The position numbers and the translations under genes are program-made. DNA of 64,000 nucleotides from Bidens hawaiensis (Eukaryota; Streptophyta; Magnoliopsida; Asterales; Asteraceae), in contig JAIQDT010000303.1 of assembly GCA_021521415.1 (NCBI GenBank), forward strand, positions 682,001 to 746,000, read 5' to 3'. The notes below the pieces were generated by a model, which was not told where the DNA came from, ran no database searches, and saw only the letters and a list, made by a program, of their open reading frames with translations. Numbering within the stretch: the first letter of the stretch is position 1; each line of letters opens with the position of its first letter. This document shows positions 41,993 through 53,328 of this stretch, one piece after another.

Positions 41993-42093
41993 TGAAAAGA
42001 CCTTGGAATACTGATGTAGATGACACTCATGATCTCTATTACAATCATATCTACTTCATCTAAGACCCTAGCAATAGACATTATGCTCTAACA
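41993..42093 (-). repeat. Candidate SireA 5' LTR, only about 101 bp
   Basis: Next to the primer site the sequence starts TGAAAAGACC and reaches a plausible far end ...CTCTAACA, which on the minus strand gives TGTTAGAGCATAATG, a common Copia LTR start. A length of 101 bp is very short for a Sirevirus, so it may be truncated or the end misplaced. The other LTR is outside the window. Confidence 0.4.
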
Positions 42094-42391
42094 CTCGGGC
42101 ATGGTAAAAATAATGAAAATTAAATTTTGGATATTATATATATGCCAAATGACATTAGTTTACCAATATTTATAACAAAATATGTGAATATCAATATAAA
42201 TAAGAGAAATACATTTTTAAATGATAAATTATTCTAAAAAGTGCTAACCATTAATTAAAAAACTATAATATTTGTTCATTAATATTACAGAAATAGACTT
42301 ATGTTTTATTTTTTAAGTCAAAATCGACATAAGTTCACCGACTAGATGTGACTTTGGCTGAGGTTGACCACCTTTAATCGATTGTTAGAAA
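42094..42391. other. AT-rich stretch without recognised content
   Basis: About 300 bp between the SireA edge and the AthA fragment. No ORF, repeat or known motif is seen. Confidence 0.6.
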
Positions 42392-42949
42392 CTAGGTAGA
42401 GTTAAAGAACCTCCCCTTGGTGAAATACCTTGTAATGAGTACTCGAGGAGTACTCGGCCTTGTAAACCTACTTTTACAACATCGGTTTGAAGCGATGATG
42501 GCCGGTAAATTCTCCCCTTCTCCCAATAACATATATTTGAGGTGTTTCGGTAGCTCCTTAAATTCAACTACCGGCGGACTCTCAAGCGATGGTCTCAAAT
42601 TAGAATCAATCGTATCGGGTAACCTTTCCACCTGTTGAGACTATGGTGGTTTCACAATACTAGCAGTGCATACCTCAATTGCTTCCTCTTCCTCTTGCAA
42701 TTGTAATGCATGCTCAACTACTTCCTTGTAATAAATAACACACTCCTCTGTGGCATCTTCCTCACCCTCATGAGGATTCAACCCGTTAATGACTTTAGCC
42801 GCGAAGTATTCGTCACTCGCCAGAGGGTTAGACACGTTTGAAAAAACATTAGGACAGAGATTTTTATAACCAAATGCCATGTTAACTACCCCGGTTCTAC
42901 AGTTTATTAAAGCATTTGCGGTGGCTAAAAAGGGCCGACTCAGAATCAC
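42392..42949 (-). pseudogene. AthA protease end and RT N-terminus
   Basis: SRPFLATANALINCRTGVVNMAFG is the end of an Athila protease (the GRPFLAT motif). Further on, SLESPPVVEFKELPKHLKYMLLGEGENLPAIIAS is the PPxxELKPLPxHLKYAFL-type segment that opens Athila RT. A stop lies near 42638. Reading is lost after about 42416, so the RT catalytic core is missing. Confidence 0.85.
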
Positions 42950-43026
42950 GTTCAGTTACCGTTTCGTGTCAACTGTTACATAATCTAGAACTAGGAAGTT
43001 AACCGGGTAACAAAAATCCTCAATCA

Positions 43027-43374
43027 TCACAACACCACGGTGGTGTCGGCTTTTCTAAGGGGACCAAAATTATATTGGTCATATAAGCTTCCTGGGAGAA
43101 TACTCACCCTAGCTCCAAGATCTAATAACGCCCTTGTCATTTTAAAATCGCCCACTTGAATGGGTATTATTGGCGTTCCCGAATCTTGAAGCTTGGGTGG
43201 GAGGATACTCGTCAAAACCGAACTCATATTTGCAGTTAAGTCAACTTGTTTTGGTAAATTTTGAGTTCGTTTTGGAGTGCACCAGTCCTTTAAATATTTA
43301 GCATATGCGGGGACTTGTTTAATAGCATCTATGAGGGATAAATTAATTTTGACTTGTTTAAATAATTCACACAT
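43027..43374 (-). pseudogene. AthA aspartic protease
   Basis: Contains the lead-in DAIKQVPAYAKYLKDWC, then PPKLQDSGTPIIPIQVG and the active site ALLDLGARVSILPGSLY. Athila proteases use D-L-G-A rather than D-T-G-A, so the catalytic Asp is intact. The domain continues in the block below 42949 after a frameshift. Confidence 0.88.
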
Positions 43375-43584
43375 TTCCTCCTGTTGTAGTCCCCTATTTT
43401 TAAGTGATGATGACGTTTAGGAATTCACCAATGCTAGAGGGAACGAAACGGTTGTAGTCGTTCAACCCGTCTCCTTGGCGGCTGGTGTTCCTATTTTAAT
43501 TTTCGATTCCTTTAATTTTTTATTATTTACTTTTTTCGGTTATTTATTTTGTTCAATTGCAACCTCATCTTCACTTTTCTCATC

Positions 43585-44097
43585 TTATCCCAAGTCCTTC
43601 ACCACACCCTCAACGAAAGGTGGTGGAACTACCTCATTATCATAAACCTTACCGTTTCTAACGGTACTTACCTGGTTGATGTGGGAAATCTTTCCATTTG
43701 CTGAACTGCTACCCTGTTGATTTAGATTCTTTAATGAGCCACTTGGTAGCTTCTTTGGGTCTTTCTTTAAAGTAGCCAACTCTTCAGCCAATTGGCTCAT
43801 CTGCTTGTCCAATGCAGTGTTTGCCTTTTCTGGAATCTCCTTTCTCTGACTTAGGTCCTTTAACAGTGTCAATATTTCAGAATCTTGCAATGAAACTTGA
43901 CCTTGAGTCGTCCCATAACCTTGCTGATAATTCTTTTGATAACCCTTATTGTACCCACCAAAATCTCGCTGATTGTACCCGCTCTGTCCTTTACCCACAT
44001 TGTTCCCATTATGCGTAAGTGCATGGATTTGGTGTTCGCAGCTGTTCGAATAGGATAGGGGTAGTTTAGTCTTTGCACTTAATGTATAAAGGCTCAT
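43585..44097 (-). pseudogene. AthA Gag C-terminal region
   Basis: Gln/Asn/Gly/Tyr-rich run (GYNQRDFGGYNKGYQKNYQQGYG), then the helix TALDKQMSQLAEELATLKKDP and a VVPPPFVEGVVKDLG tail, as expected between knuckle and protease of Athila elements. The first 20-30 residues of the open frame probably belong to the inserted LTR sequence. Confidence 0.75.
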
Positions 44098-44500
44098 TCA
44101 CTAAGCATATTTAGCAAATGAGGCCTCATTCGTTAAGACTTGGCTATTCGTTAATGTAAGATTCATTAAGGTATACCCATTCGCTAAGGTTGTTTAGCGA
44201 ATGGGCTATGGAAAGACTTCATTCGTTAGTACAGTTAACGAATGAGAGGCCTCATTCGTTAACACTGTTTTAACGAATGGGACATGCCTATAAATAGGCC
44301 TTTCATAGTAGACTTGCATAGAGATTTGTGCCATATTTATTCCCTATAACGTTATGCTGCTGGAATTTCTCCAGGATTAATGTATTGATCTCCATTAATG
44401 TATGAACTCGAGTTAACGTATCGATTTCCGAATATATCTTGGCTCGTAATAGTGATTTTACATTTTTCCTTTGATTCGACTGATATCTTGTTTACTGAGA
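44040..44500 (+). repeat. Probable solo LTR with CATTCGTTA words inside AthA
   Basis: It splits the AthA Gag reading. It has a plus-strand TATA-like CTATAAATA (44288-44296) and about ten copies of CATTCGTTA or TAACGAATG in inverted pairs (44093-44285), the same word that fills the SireD spacer (47000-48070). I could not find a clean TG...CA border or a duplication, so the ends are approximate. Confidence 0.5.
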
Positions 44501-44501
44501 A

Positions 44502-44855
44502 TTAACTTGAAAATTTCTGGTTTTGCCGAGTGTCTGGGTTTCCATAGCTAAAATTTAGATGGGTTCTGAGGCCTGGATGGTAGGTATTCGAGTTCATGTT
44601 GTTGTTGTTGTACCTCCTTTCTCCTTGCACATAATTGACCTCTTTTGCTTCTTCTTCGTCATCTTCCGCAACCCCGCAACCTGCCAAATCATGCCCTAAC
44701 TCACCACACCCTTCATAAACCGGGTATGCTTTTCCTGACTTTACTTTCTCTCTCATACAAGCAACCATCAACTGATGTAACTTCTTCTCTAACCATGTTA
44801 TTCGATCCTCTGAACCCCCATTATCCATCGCTTTCACAACCACCCTTTTTGCCAT
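44502..44855 (-). pseudogene. AthA Gag middle with degenerate zinc knuckle
   Basis: YPVYEGCGELGHDLAGC has the last Cys-His-Cys of a CCHC knuckle, but the first Cys is Tyr. Then an acidic patch and NSNTYHPGLRTHLNFSYGN, an Athila Gag signature (N-P-G-x-R-x-H-P-N-F-S). Confidence 0.82.
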
Positions 44856-44932
44856 TCAATTTGACTGAGCCTGTCTTTTTTAATTCATGGCATGTCGCTC
44901 CAAATGTTGCCAATCCTCATTCTCGTCATTCA

Positions 44933-45415
44933 TCAAAAACGACCCATTCGTGGTTGACAGAAGATCGCACACATCATCAAAAACGCGATCTCATGATAAG
45001 GGCAGGTTCTCAACAGCAGCTTAAATCTCATGAAGGCCTCGTGAAACGTTTCGCCCGTTCTTTGCTGATATTTTCTAATGGCGGTTCGGGCCCCTGAAGT
45101 TCTTTGTGGCGTGTAACACTCTTCTAGAAACTGCTGAGCCAAGTCTGGCCACATGTAAATGCTAGCTGAAGGCAATGATAAGAACCACTGTTTTGCAGCA
45201 TCCTTCAAACTAAATTGGAACATGACCAACTTCACTTTATCTATAGTAAACCCTTGACTTGAAATAGTGGCATATATCAAATTAAACTCATGAAACGTAG
45301 GCATCCCGCTCAAACTGCTTTGCCTTACTGAAAAGGTTCTTCTGTAGCTTTCCCATGAAAGGTAGGCATCCCGCTCAAACTGCTTGCGTCGTGAAGCATG
45401 CCATCCCGATCCCAC
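44933..45415 (-). pseudogene. AthA Gag capsid (retrotransposon gag domain)
   Basis: VKLVMFQFSLKDAAKQWFLSLPSASIYMWPDLAQQFLEECY is the retrotrans_gag core (FPFSLKDxAKxWL-type), followed by IRKYQQRTGETFHEAFMRFKLLLRTCPYHEI. The frame breaks near 44980. A short direct repeat appears near the start: AGGTAGGCATCCCGCTCAAA-like sequence occurs at about 45296 and 45360. Confidence 0.87.
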
Positions 45416-45439
45416 ACTTCTAAGCCTTCATTCAAAGCT

Positions 45440-46999
45440 CGAAAATCACCCCATTAGGCATCCATATCGTCAAATGTCCTGAATCACGTAAATATGCTTT
45501 GAAGTGCCAGTGTTCATTTTTTATTTAACTAATTCTAACTAATTAATATAATATTATACATATCTTTTACCCAACCATCAAAAACGAGATTTAACTATTT
45601 GCTTGGTATAAATGGTTTAAAAACTTTAAATGACATTCAAAAGCCTGGTTAATCATTTTTCATTTTGTATACTTTTTCGTTTATTTTCTTTCTTTATACT
45701 TTTTACTTTACGGGGGAGAATATATGGAACAATACAAAAATATTGTGAATTCCGTTCGAATATATAAAAACCAAAAACATTCAATGTGTTAAAAAGCCAA
45801 AAACATTGAAAAATGCTCCCCAGAATGAGTTTTTGAAGCAAAAAGGGAAAATGATAGTACATTGACTTAGCGGACCTAACACATGGAAAATTAGACTAAA
45901 AAGTGTTGTAAGATCAACTGTATGATGTGTATGATAGCCTTGACAAGTTATATAGGTGCTAAACAGATATAAACCTAAATGCTAACCGAATCTAGCGAAA
46001 TAACATCTTAATACATAGTTAGTATCTGATTAACGTATCTAAAGTTTAAGATTGATGTGTGTACGTGTGTATATTATGCAAAGAAATTCAACTTTATTTT
46101 TCCTTAAGTCATGGATCCTCTCCACATGTAGTAATACCTAACTGAGGGTTAAGGCCTAAGTATTCTGCTTTATTTTTTTGGTGTTTCGTATAAAGCCTTG
46201 GACTTTCTCCGCGCGATAATATGGTATTATCCAAATTGATTGTTAAGGCCTTATACAAATTCAACTTACTTTATCTTTTTATTTTGTTAAAATGGAACCT
46301 TATCTATGTATAGAAATACTGATCTTAAGGGAAAAATTTAACTTTCTGTCTTATTTTCTTTTGTTATTTCTGTATGAGTCGCGGTTAATCATTTTAAGAA
46401 AAGAAAAATTTACCTGTGAAAATTCACTGTAAGAAAGATATAATAATTGTGTCTGGTAGGTGGGGTCCACATAAGATTCATGATTAATTGAACCTTAATA
46501 CATACCATAAAGCTACCAAAAGGTCTGTTAAAGTTTAAAGTGGAGAATTATATCTGCAATCATCGGTTGATTATGTGCATAATAATGTTAAAATCGAAGT
46601 GTTGTTTAGGGTGTTACCAGTCAATATGATTCCCTGCTCAAACTCTCAAAACTATGTACTACTTATTGTTGTTTGATTTTTGTTTTTAAGTTCTTTTTGA
46701 AAAATGAAAAATACAAAAATATTTTCAGTGTGTTTTGATATAAAATTTAGAAAATTCAAAAAGATTTTATCTTCTGCATTGTTTTCGATTACCGAGCTAT
46801 GTGAATTAAACTTTCCTGATAAAAATCATGAGTTTACCATGTTGGTAAGATTTTACCCATGAACTTAAGTTAAGACTTTTAGAATAATTTTAATTTAAAA
46901 ATTTTAAGTTATTGGCATCAAAAGGATTTTTAATGTTTAAGTTAATAATTTTACGAGGATTGAGTGGTTAATTCTCTCATTTGTTAAAGTAAATTTACA
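45440..46999 (+). other. SireD spacer, AT-rich, no gene
   Basis: About 1.5 kb without a supported ORF. The minus frame at 45653-45862 is the conserved 42-bp block read by chance, not a gene. A G-rich ACGGGGGAGAA at about 45711-45721 resembles a polypurine tract. Confidence 0.55.
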
Positions 47000-48070
47000 T
47001 CGTTACAGGATGATAACGAATGAATGGTCATTCGTTACCTATTCTTAACGAATGTGATTCATTCGTTACCATTGCACATCCGCTTCCACTATGACACAAT
47101 GAATGAAGACTTATTTGTTGATATGTTAACGAATGAAAACTTATTTGTTAATCTTTTAAAGAATGAGGAATTATCCATTAACATGATAACGAATGAGGAA
47201 CAAATAAAAGGTTATTCGTTAAACTTTTAATGAATGAAGGGTTATTCATTATTTAGTTTAACAAATAGGCTATACGGATGCTTTGGGAAATGTGCAATGA
47301 TTGTACGGAGTATAAAACCCTAGAACATGAATGGAAACCCATTTGTTATGCATTGTTTTTTCTCAATACTCACAAATATCAAACCAACTAAAACAAAATT
47401 TTTCCATAACATTCCGTCTTCCAAATCGATCGATTTTATCATCGTTGATTTCGTAAGGTAAATACAAACATCTGGATTGTTTGGTTGATTTTTAAGGATT
47501 TTGAAAAGGTTTTGAAGGTAAAACCCTTTTGGGTCTAAATGAGACTAATTGAAGATTTAAATGAGCCTGATAAAAAAATTAAATGGTCTCATGTTTCATC
47601 GATGAAAATGAACCTAAATGTAACGTATATGGTCATGTATTGAATGATTTCAGAATTTGTATATGTGATTTTGACTTTCTATGTTCATATTGATTTTGAC
47701 TTTTATTGATATTGACTTTTACCTAGGGTCAATTGAGCGCATTCGTCTATGACCTTTCGTTATTAATGTATTGGTCATTTGTTTATCAGATAACAAATGA
47801 GTTTCATTCGTTCATCTTGATTACCGAAGGACCTCATTCGTTGGTTCTTGTAATGAATGAGTGTAATTACTTAATGAATGGAAATCACATGAATGAACGA
47901 ATACATTCGTTATGTGTACTTAACAAATGATTATATCCGTTATATATATTTAACGAATGTAGTCTATTCGTTATATGTTTGTAACGAATAAGTCTATTCA
48001 TTTAAAATTTTTAGCGAATGAGACTGGTTCATATTAGTTTCCACTTAAATGTATAACGAATAAGGGAAAA
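47000..48070. repeat. CATTCGTTA word field in the SireD spacer
   Basis: About 20 copies of ATTCGTTA, TAACGAATG or near variants in both orientations from 47018 to 48065, right up to the 3' ORF start. Same word as in the probable solo LTR at 44040-44500. Confidence 0.85.
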
Positions 48071-48121
48071 ATAGTAAATCAACAATATTTCAAGTTTTAA
48101 CACGTTCATTTTTTTTCCTAT

Positions 48122-48622
48122 ATGGCTGACAATGATCAAGTAGTTGACAAGAAGCATAACATCTGTGTGTTCTTAGGTAAAAATTTCTTTGGGCATGACA
48201 TATTTGGAGATATGATCATGTTTTTACAGCTTTCAAGGATTTGCCATGCTATATCGACCAATCTCCCGGTGCATTACAGCATTATAAGGTCGTTTTCGGC
48301 AACTGTGAGATATGTAACAGGGGAGAATCACATTATGGCTGAGATTTAAGGGAAAGAGATAGTGGTTGGTATGGATGTGATACGAACTGTATTGGGATTT
48401 GATTATACGGTTGATGATGTGTATGAGTTTGATAAGGAGTTGATTATGCGATTGTTCGGGAGGTTAAAGTGTAAAGGTGATCTGAACAAGTCAATGTATA
48501 ACAAGGCAAATCTATGTGAACAGTACAAGTACCTATTACATGTACTGATTCATTGCATTGGAGGACGTAAGGGCGGTTTCGATAAGCGTAGGATCACGCT
48601 ACAAGGACAAACTAGTTCTTAA
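48122..48622 (+). pseudogene. SireD 3' ORF, N-terminal domain, truncated
   Basis: From the ATG at 48122 (MADNDQVVDKKHN) it shows the domain seen in SireB and SireC: MIMFLQLSRICHAISTNLPV, IIRSFSATVRYV, VIRTVLGFDY, YKYLLHVLIHCIGGRKGGFDK. One in-frame TAA lies at 48347-48349. The reading ends where the AthB LTR starts, so about two thirds of the domain remains. Confidence 0.8.
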
Positions 48623-49845
48623 TGTATCATCATTTCCTACAAATGATCTTTAATCACTAGAAGCCAAATATAACTATAGACCTGGAGTTATTATATGATC
48701 GTATCCAGGTCGAAGACTCGCTCAAAAATAAACCAAATACAACTAATTAGATAGTAGTAAGTGGGTATCGAACATAGTGACTTTGTGGAATGTGTGTTTA
48801 CTAGTAGCTATAACAGAAAATAAAATTAAATAAAAATTTGCATAAAAAGTAAATTCAGATTTGATTGGTTGATTTTTGTATTAACTAAAATGGAATAAAA
48901 ACTTGCGAAACAATTTTTAAGACTTGTAATTGATTAAACGGAAGTGATCATCTTGGGTTTCATGTTTCAATCAACACTATCATTCATGCTTACTAGAAAG
49001 AACTATATAGACATAGTTCATGTTTGATTAATTGTTTGTGATAACAAGGAACTAAGTACTTGGATTAATATAATGCAAGGTAGTAACCCTACAATCAATT
49101 AACTAATATTCAACCCTAATTCTTCCCAGGATATCTCGATTGCCTATGGCACCAAGAACGTTTGGTTTAGGTTAAGATCAAATACAAGCAACAATTTACA
49201 ATCAATAAATCAAACACCATAATAACCAAACAAATATTGCAAAGTCATTATTCTAGAAATCAAAGCAAGACATAGTGTATCAATTATCCTTACATTCAAG
49301 ATGATCACCAATGGAGTTAGCCACTCATGGTTTTATGGATCATCATCACATCAATTGTGTTCCATATACGAATCAAAAGCATAAAACAATGTTTTTCAAC
49401 CCCTAAGATAACGATCTTCTCTCCGCAATTCATCCACAAGCCTTCCTAATTGAAAGATAGATGAAAAGACAAGCCAGTATGTCCTATTAAACAAAACAAA
49501 ATCGACAGTTACGACCTGGACTGTTGTCCACGGTGTGGACCGTGGGCCACGGTCCCCTCCACGGTCACCAAATAGGGCATGATACAGTGGGTTCTGTCTC
49601 TTGTGTTCCACTTGGACTGTACACCGTGGGCCACGGTGGAGCATGTTTCCTGTTTCTTGTTTTCTTTGTATCTCTCTCGTTCCAGCTCTATTTTCTTCAC
49701 CGTTTTCGCCTATGATCTTGTTGTTTCGTCCTTTACCTCCTTATACCTTCAATCACACAACATAGTGTAGTAATACAAATCCTTGAAATTAAACATAAAC
49801 GCATATGATTTAAGTAAAATTACTAACCTTATGGGTGGCTCTACA
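48623..49845 (-). repeat. AthB 3' LTR (borders inferred)
   Basis: About 1223 bp between TGTATCATCA at 48623, where the SireD ORF is cut, and ...GGCTCTACA at 49845. A purine-rich minus sequence follows (GTGTGGGAATGTGGCAGGTGG). The partner LTR is outside the window, so the ends rest on TG/CA and context only. CCGTGGGCCACGG words lie at 49528-49566 and 49622-49638. Confidence 0.55.
49528..49640. repeat. CCGTGGGCCACGG palindromes in the AthB LTR
   Basis: Perfect 13-bp inverted repeats at about 49549-49561 and 49624-49636, plus half sites (GTCCACGGTGTGGACCG). The same word recurs in the AthB spacer. Confidence 0.85.
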
Positions 49846-51016
49846 ATCCACCTGCCACATTCCCACACTTAAACATTGCTAGCCCTCAAGCAACACTTGA
49901 AACCACAGTTGCATTCAGAACACAACCACCTAACAAACCACTAACCCGGCTCAGTCAAGGTCCCCTAATCATACGTGATTCCCTCACTATTAGAGGTTTG
50001 CAATAGTATCACTTAATATCATATTTGAAACATAGAATTTTAGTCAACCTTAACATGCTTTCGATTTTTATTCACACATAACACACTATCACCTAATAAC
50101 CCTCTTATTGTTGATCAGTTCATATTTTCCAATAATATTCAATTCTCCTCGCATACGCTTGTGTCACCATCAAATCTCCACCTATTCATGCTTTAACACA
50201 ATTGCAAGTCAAGAGGTCTTAAAATGGGTTGTAATGGGGGCCAGGTGTAAAGGTATGAAATAGGAATATTGAAACTGGCTTAAGTGATCCGATCCGGCTT
50301 GTTACATCAAACTAAATAAACAAGAAAATAAACTACTATATATACTACCAAATAGGTTTACTAAGGGAACCAATCCCCCCCCCCCCCCTCTCAATGCCCT
50401 CGCTCATGTGTATAATGTATGAAGCCCAACCCTCAAAACCCACACTCTCGCTCATCCCGACGAGGCTTAAACCTAGTTACCTCTATCACTTTTGCACTTA
50501 TACCAAGCTAAAGTCTCGAAGTGCATTGATAACACAAGTTCTAATGGAGAATAACCATTCCATCATCGCTCTTCATTTTCCAAATACTCAAGTGACTATG
50601 GACATGTTATGTGGTTTATTATACCGAAAGCATGCTAACCTTGCCTAAAATACTGCTCGACCTCATTTTTAAAACCTGCAAGCAAACTTTGAATTTTAAG
50701 GAATTATGACCATGAAAGGGGACCAAAACTTTACCCCGCTATCTTATTACTTTCAGATGTTTTTCTTTCAATTTTTCCTCTTTATTTTTATTTAATTTTT
50801 AACGAAAAATTCCCCCATCCCCACACTTGGGATACATTGTCCCCAATGTACGGTTTCAGAAAATAAAAACAAAAACATCACCTCTTTTCAACCCGTAATA
50901 GTAATTCAAATGTTTCATCCTCCTCCCTTCCACCCAATTACTAAAACCGAAACACAAAATAAACAAATATACAAATAATATAAAAAACACATGCACTTGA
51001 CATGACGAAGTCCCCC
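49846..51016 (-). other. AthB 3' untranslated region
   Basis: No gene. On the minus strand it has two AAGTGTGGG-type stretches (about 49860-49872 and 50812-50832) of the kind found near the ends of Athila elements, either of which may relate to the polypurine tract. A run of 14 C is at 50375-50388. Open frames at 50394-50648 and nearby are unsupported. Confidence 0.6.
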
Positions 51017-52683
51017 TCAATAGTAGGGCGGTTGTGGCAGCCCGAATATGAAGGTCATGAAGTCCAAAAATTCACCAAAATTGAACGCTCCACTTCCTCC
51101 ACTACTACCTTATCCAGATGACGGTGGTGGTGGCGCCATTGACTGCATCGGGTCCACCGACATGGAATGATGCAATGGTGGTTCGGGATAGCGCACTAAA
51201 CCGTCATATGGTGGGAGAGATGTGTAATCCACACTTGGTGGATCTGGAACAACCGGTTCACCGGCATGCCACTGATAATGCATTCTTCTATTTCTGTCAT
51301 CCAAATAACGCATGTTCTTCTCGTTTTCTCGCCCATAGGCTTGGGCACGGTTCCACATCTCTAACCGGTCCTGCCTCTCCTTTTTAGCTCGTTCATGGTA
51401 TGCACCCATAAACGTTTGATGGTCAAATAAAGCTCTAGACTCTTCCGACCAATTACCATACGTGAAAGGCCTATGCCTTTCCACCACATCATTAATCGAA
51501 CCCATATGGGCTCAATTGTACCCATATGAAGCATACCCGATCGAATAATCCCAACCCCCATGTTGGGAACTACTACCACCACCTGTCTCAAGATCACCTA
51601 CCACCTCCATATCCTCCATGTCACTTGGTTCCTCTACTAATTCTTCCGACTCTTCATCTGACTCCTATTCAACATCATCCCTCAACACTCTCCATCTCAC
51701 ATTTTCATTCTTCAACTGATGATAACTCTCACCCTTTGTGTATTTCCAGCCTTGACCCAAATCCTCCAACTTATGTTCCTTTAAATTCTTTGTTTTTCCA
51801 ACCGAACCATCTTGAATAACCCCATGATACTTTAACAATGCTGTAATCAATCGACAATGAGGAATTAACTTTGTTTTATTATTTTCCGACTGATCCAGAT
51901 GTTCATCATAACCAAATAACGAAAAGAAATGAGTGGGCCTTCGTTGATCAAAGCATATAAAATAGGAATATCGCTATTCCCGACTATTGAAATATCTCCC
52001 CTTCGTGGCACAACATTAGATAGGCAGATTATCATTAATAACCTTGCCTCAATCTTCAAGTCTCTTCTTCTAAAATTTGAACTCGTACCTCTACCTCCTT
52101 TCAACACTGACGATAATATATTAAACCATTGCGGATGTTTGTCGGGATTGTCAAACAAATCTTTAACCAATGGATAGACGTATGAATTGGATGGCTTGCT
52201 GTCAAACAATGCAATTTAATTAAGTGTTTCAAATGACATCACCACTTGAATTCCTCCCACGGTACCAATTAACTTCATATCCGACCCCTTCTTAAATGGT
52301 GGGCACCTCAAGGTAGATACCCATTCCTCGATCTCCCTATCATATAACGTGTTGCTCTCTTCATCATAGCATTTGAGGGCAGCTTCCCACCCCAACGCTT
52401 CAAATCTGTTAAATACATCAAACGCTTCCAATCTTGGATCGTTTACTTACTTTTCGCACATAAATGCTTTGTTTCTATCTCTCAAAGTGCTCAATTTATC
52501 CCTAAACAACTCCGGTTGCCATTCCGCAGCATAACTCGATAATACCCCACCTTTCCAGTCTGGTTTCTGACTTTGAACGTGCACTTGTTCCTGTTCTTCT
52601 TGCATACGTTGTCTCTTGGCTTGAGCAGCTCGGCCACTAGAGGATGTGGCCTTCCCCTTTCCTTTGTCTGAGTTTCTTCCCAT
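51017..52683 (-). pseudogene. AthB 3' ORF, Athila ORF-1-like protein
   Basis: The start is the ATG at 52683 (MGRNSDKGKGKATSSSGRAA). Blocks 52683-51865 share one frame with stops at 52447 and near 52213; a shift near 51860 leads to 51850-51017. The motif VFNRFEALGWEAAL...LYDREIEEWVSTLRCP resembles the ATHILA ORF-1 family (lF..i.W..l...Y..l..EFlsTl). A helical Arg/Lys/Glu-rich part (NRAQAYGRENEKNMRYLDDRNRR) and a Pro-rich tail ending PQPPYY follow. It has no membrane segment. Its function is unknown; the position is after pol. Confidence 0.72.
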
Positions 52684-53328
52684 CTATACATCAAAAACCA
52701 CCAAAAACAAACCAAGTCAATTCAATATTTTCTTCCCCACACTTGCTTGTTACCATGGTTGTGGATAATCGACTCATTATTCAATTAACCAATATCTAAA
52801 AATTCCAATAAATGCTTAATTTTCAACTTTTTAATGTGAAATCATAATTTTCAAGCAATTATCTATTATCCACAACTACAATGTATAACCATTACAACTA
52901 ACAAGCTAGTGGGTATATTCAAATCACTTCTACCTCAACAATTATTGCAATATATATAAAACAAATTGACAAGGAACATATACCTCGGTTGATGATTAGG
53001 ATGATTAATTAGTACTCTTTCACAACAAGCAAGAAACCCCCAAATTTCATGAAATTTTCGGACTCCCACTCCCTCACATTAGATTAAAACTTAGGAATGA
53101 AAGGAACTAGGGTTTGTTTTGATAAGCTTCACAGCAAATCACACAAAATAGGATTAACACTCTTAGGGTTTGGTGATTAATTGAAACAAATTATATGAAT
53201 TAGGGTTAAAGAAGAAGTTTTGAAGATGGAGGAGAGGGTTTAGGTGAAATATGTGGATGAAATTGTGTTATAAAAAAAACTAAAACTCTTTTAAACCTAA
53301 AAATCCGTCGGAAATAAGCAGTAGGCGC

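Larger units (their letters stand above)
1..42093 (-). mobile_element. SireA: outer Copia/Sirevirus element, interrupted by later insertions
   Basis: This is the outermost host element, in pieces 1-389, 21797-29129 and 41679-42093. Read on the minus strand it gives a tRNA-Met type primer site (41979-41990), gag, protease, integrase, RT and RNase H, then spacer running off the left edge. The pieces belong together because the RNase H reading (HSKTKHI at 21797-21820, then IRYHFIRD at 389 downward) continues across SireB, and because SireC is flanked by a perfect 5-bp duplication. Gag has two CCHC knuckles separated by a coiled coil, which is the Sirevirus arrangement. It has many stops and frameshifts and is the oldest layer here. 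Confidence 0.85.
42385..45430 (-). mobile_element. AthA: truncated Gypsy/Athila-like element (gag-PR-RT start)
   Basis: Read on the minus strand: Gag capsid (45415-44933), degenerate zinc knuckle (about 44700), Gag C-terminus (44097-43585), protease (43374-43027 and 42949-42641) and the first RT residues (42631-42392), then abrupt loss. No LTR is seen on either side. It is interrupted by a probable solo LTR at about 44040-44500. Many stops and shifts show that it is old. Confidence 0.8.
45440..48622 (+). mobile_element. SireD: plus-strand Sirevirus 3' fragment
   Basis: Holds a pol-to-3'-ORF spacer with the CATTCGTTA word and then the first 165 codons of a Sirevirus 3' ORF, cut at 48622 by the AthB LTR. 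A block near 45824-45866 matches the SireA spacer at 34-76 in the opposite orientation, and a KYALK-like reading at about 45493-45510 may be a weak copy of conserved block 1. No pol is left, and the left border is uncertain. Confidence 0.7.

Noticed and set aside
42094..42391. Possible continuation of the SireA LTR
   Set aside because: No support without the partner LTR; left as unassigned AT-rich sequence.
45653..45862. Small minus-strand gene of 69 codons
   Set aside because: Its start is the conserved Sirevirus spacer block read in the opposite sense; the rest is AT-rich filler.
51118..52177. Plus-strand frames at 51118, 51526 and 51929
   Set aside because: Antisense to the AthB 3' ORF, which has the Athila ORF-1-like motif and a consistent frame.
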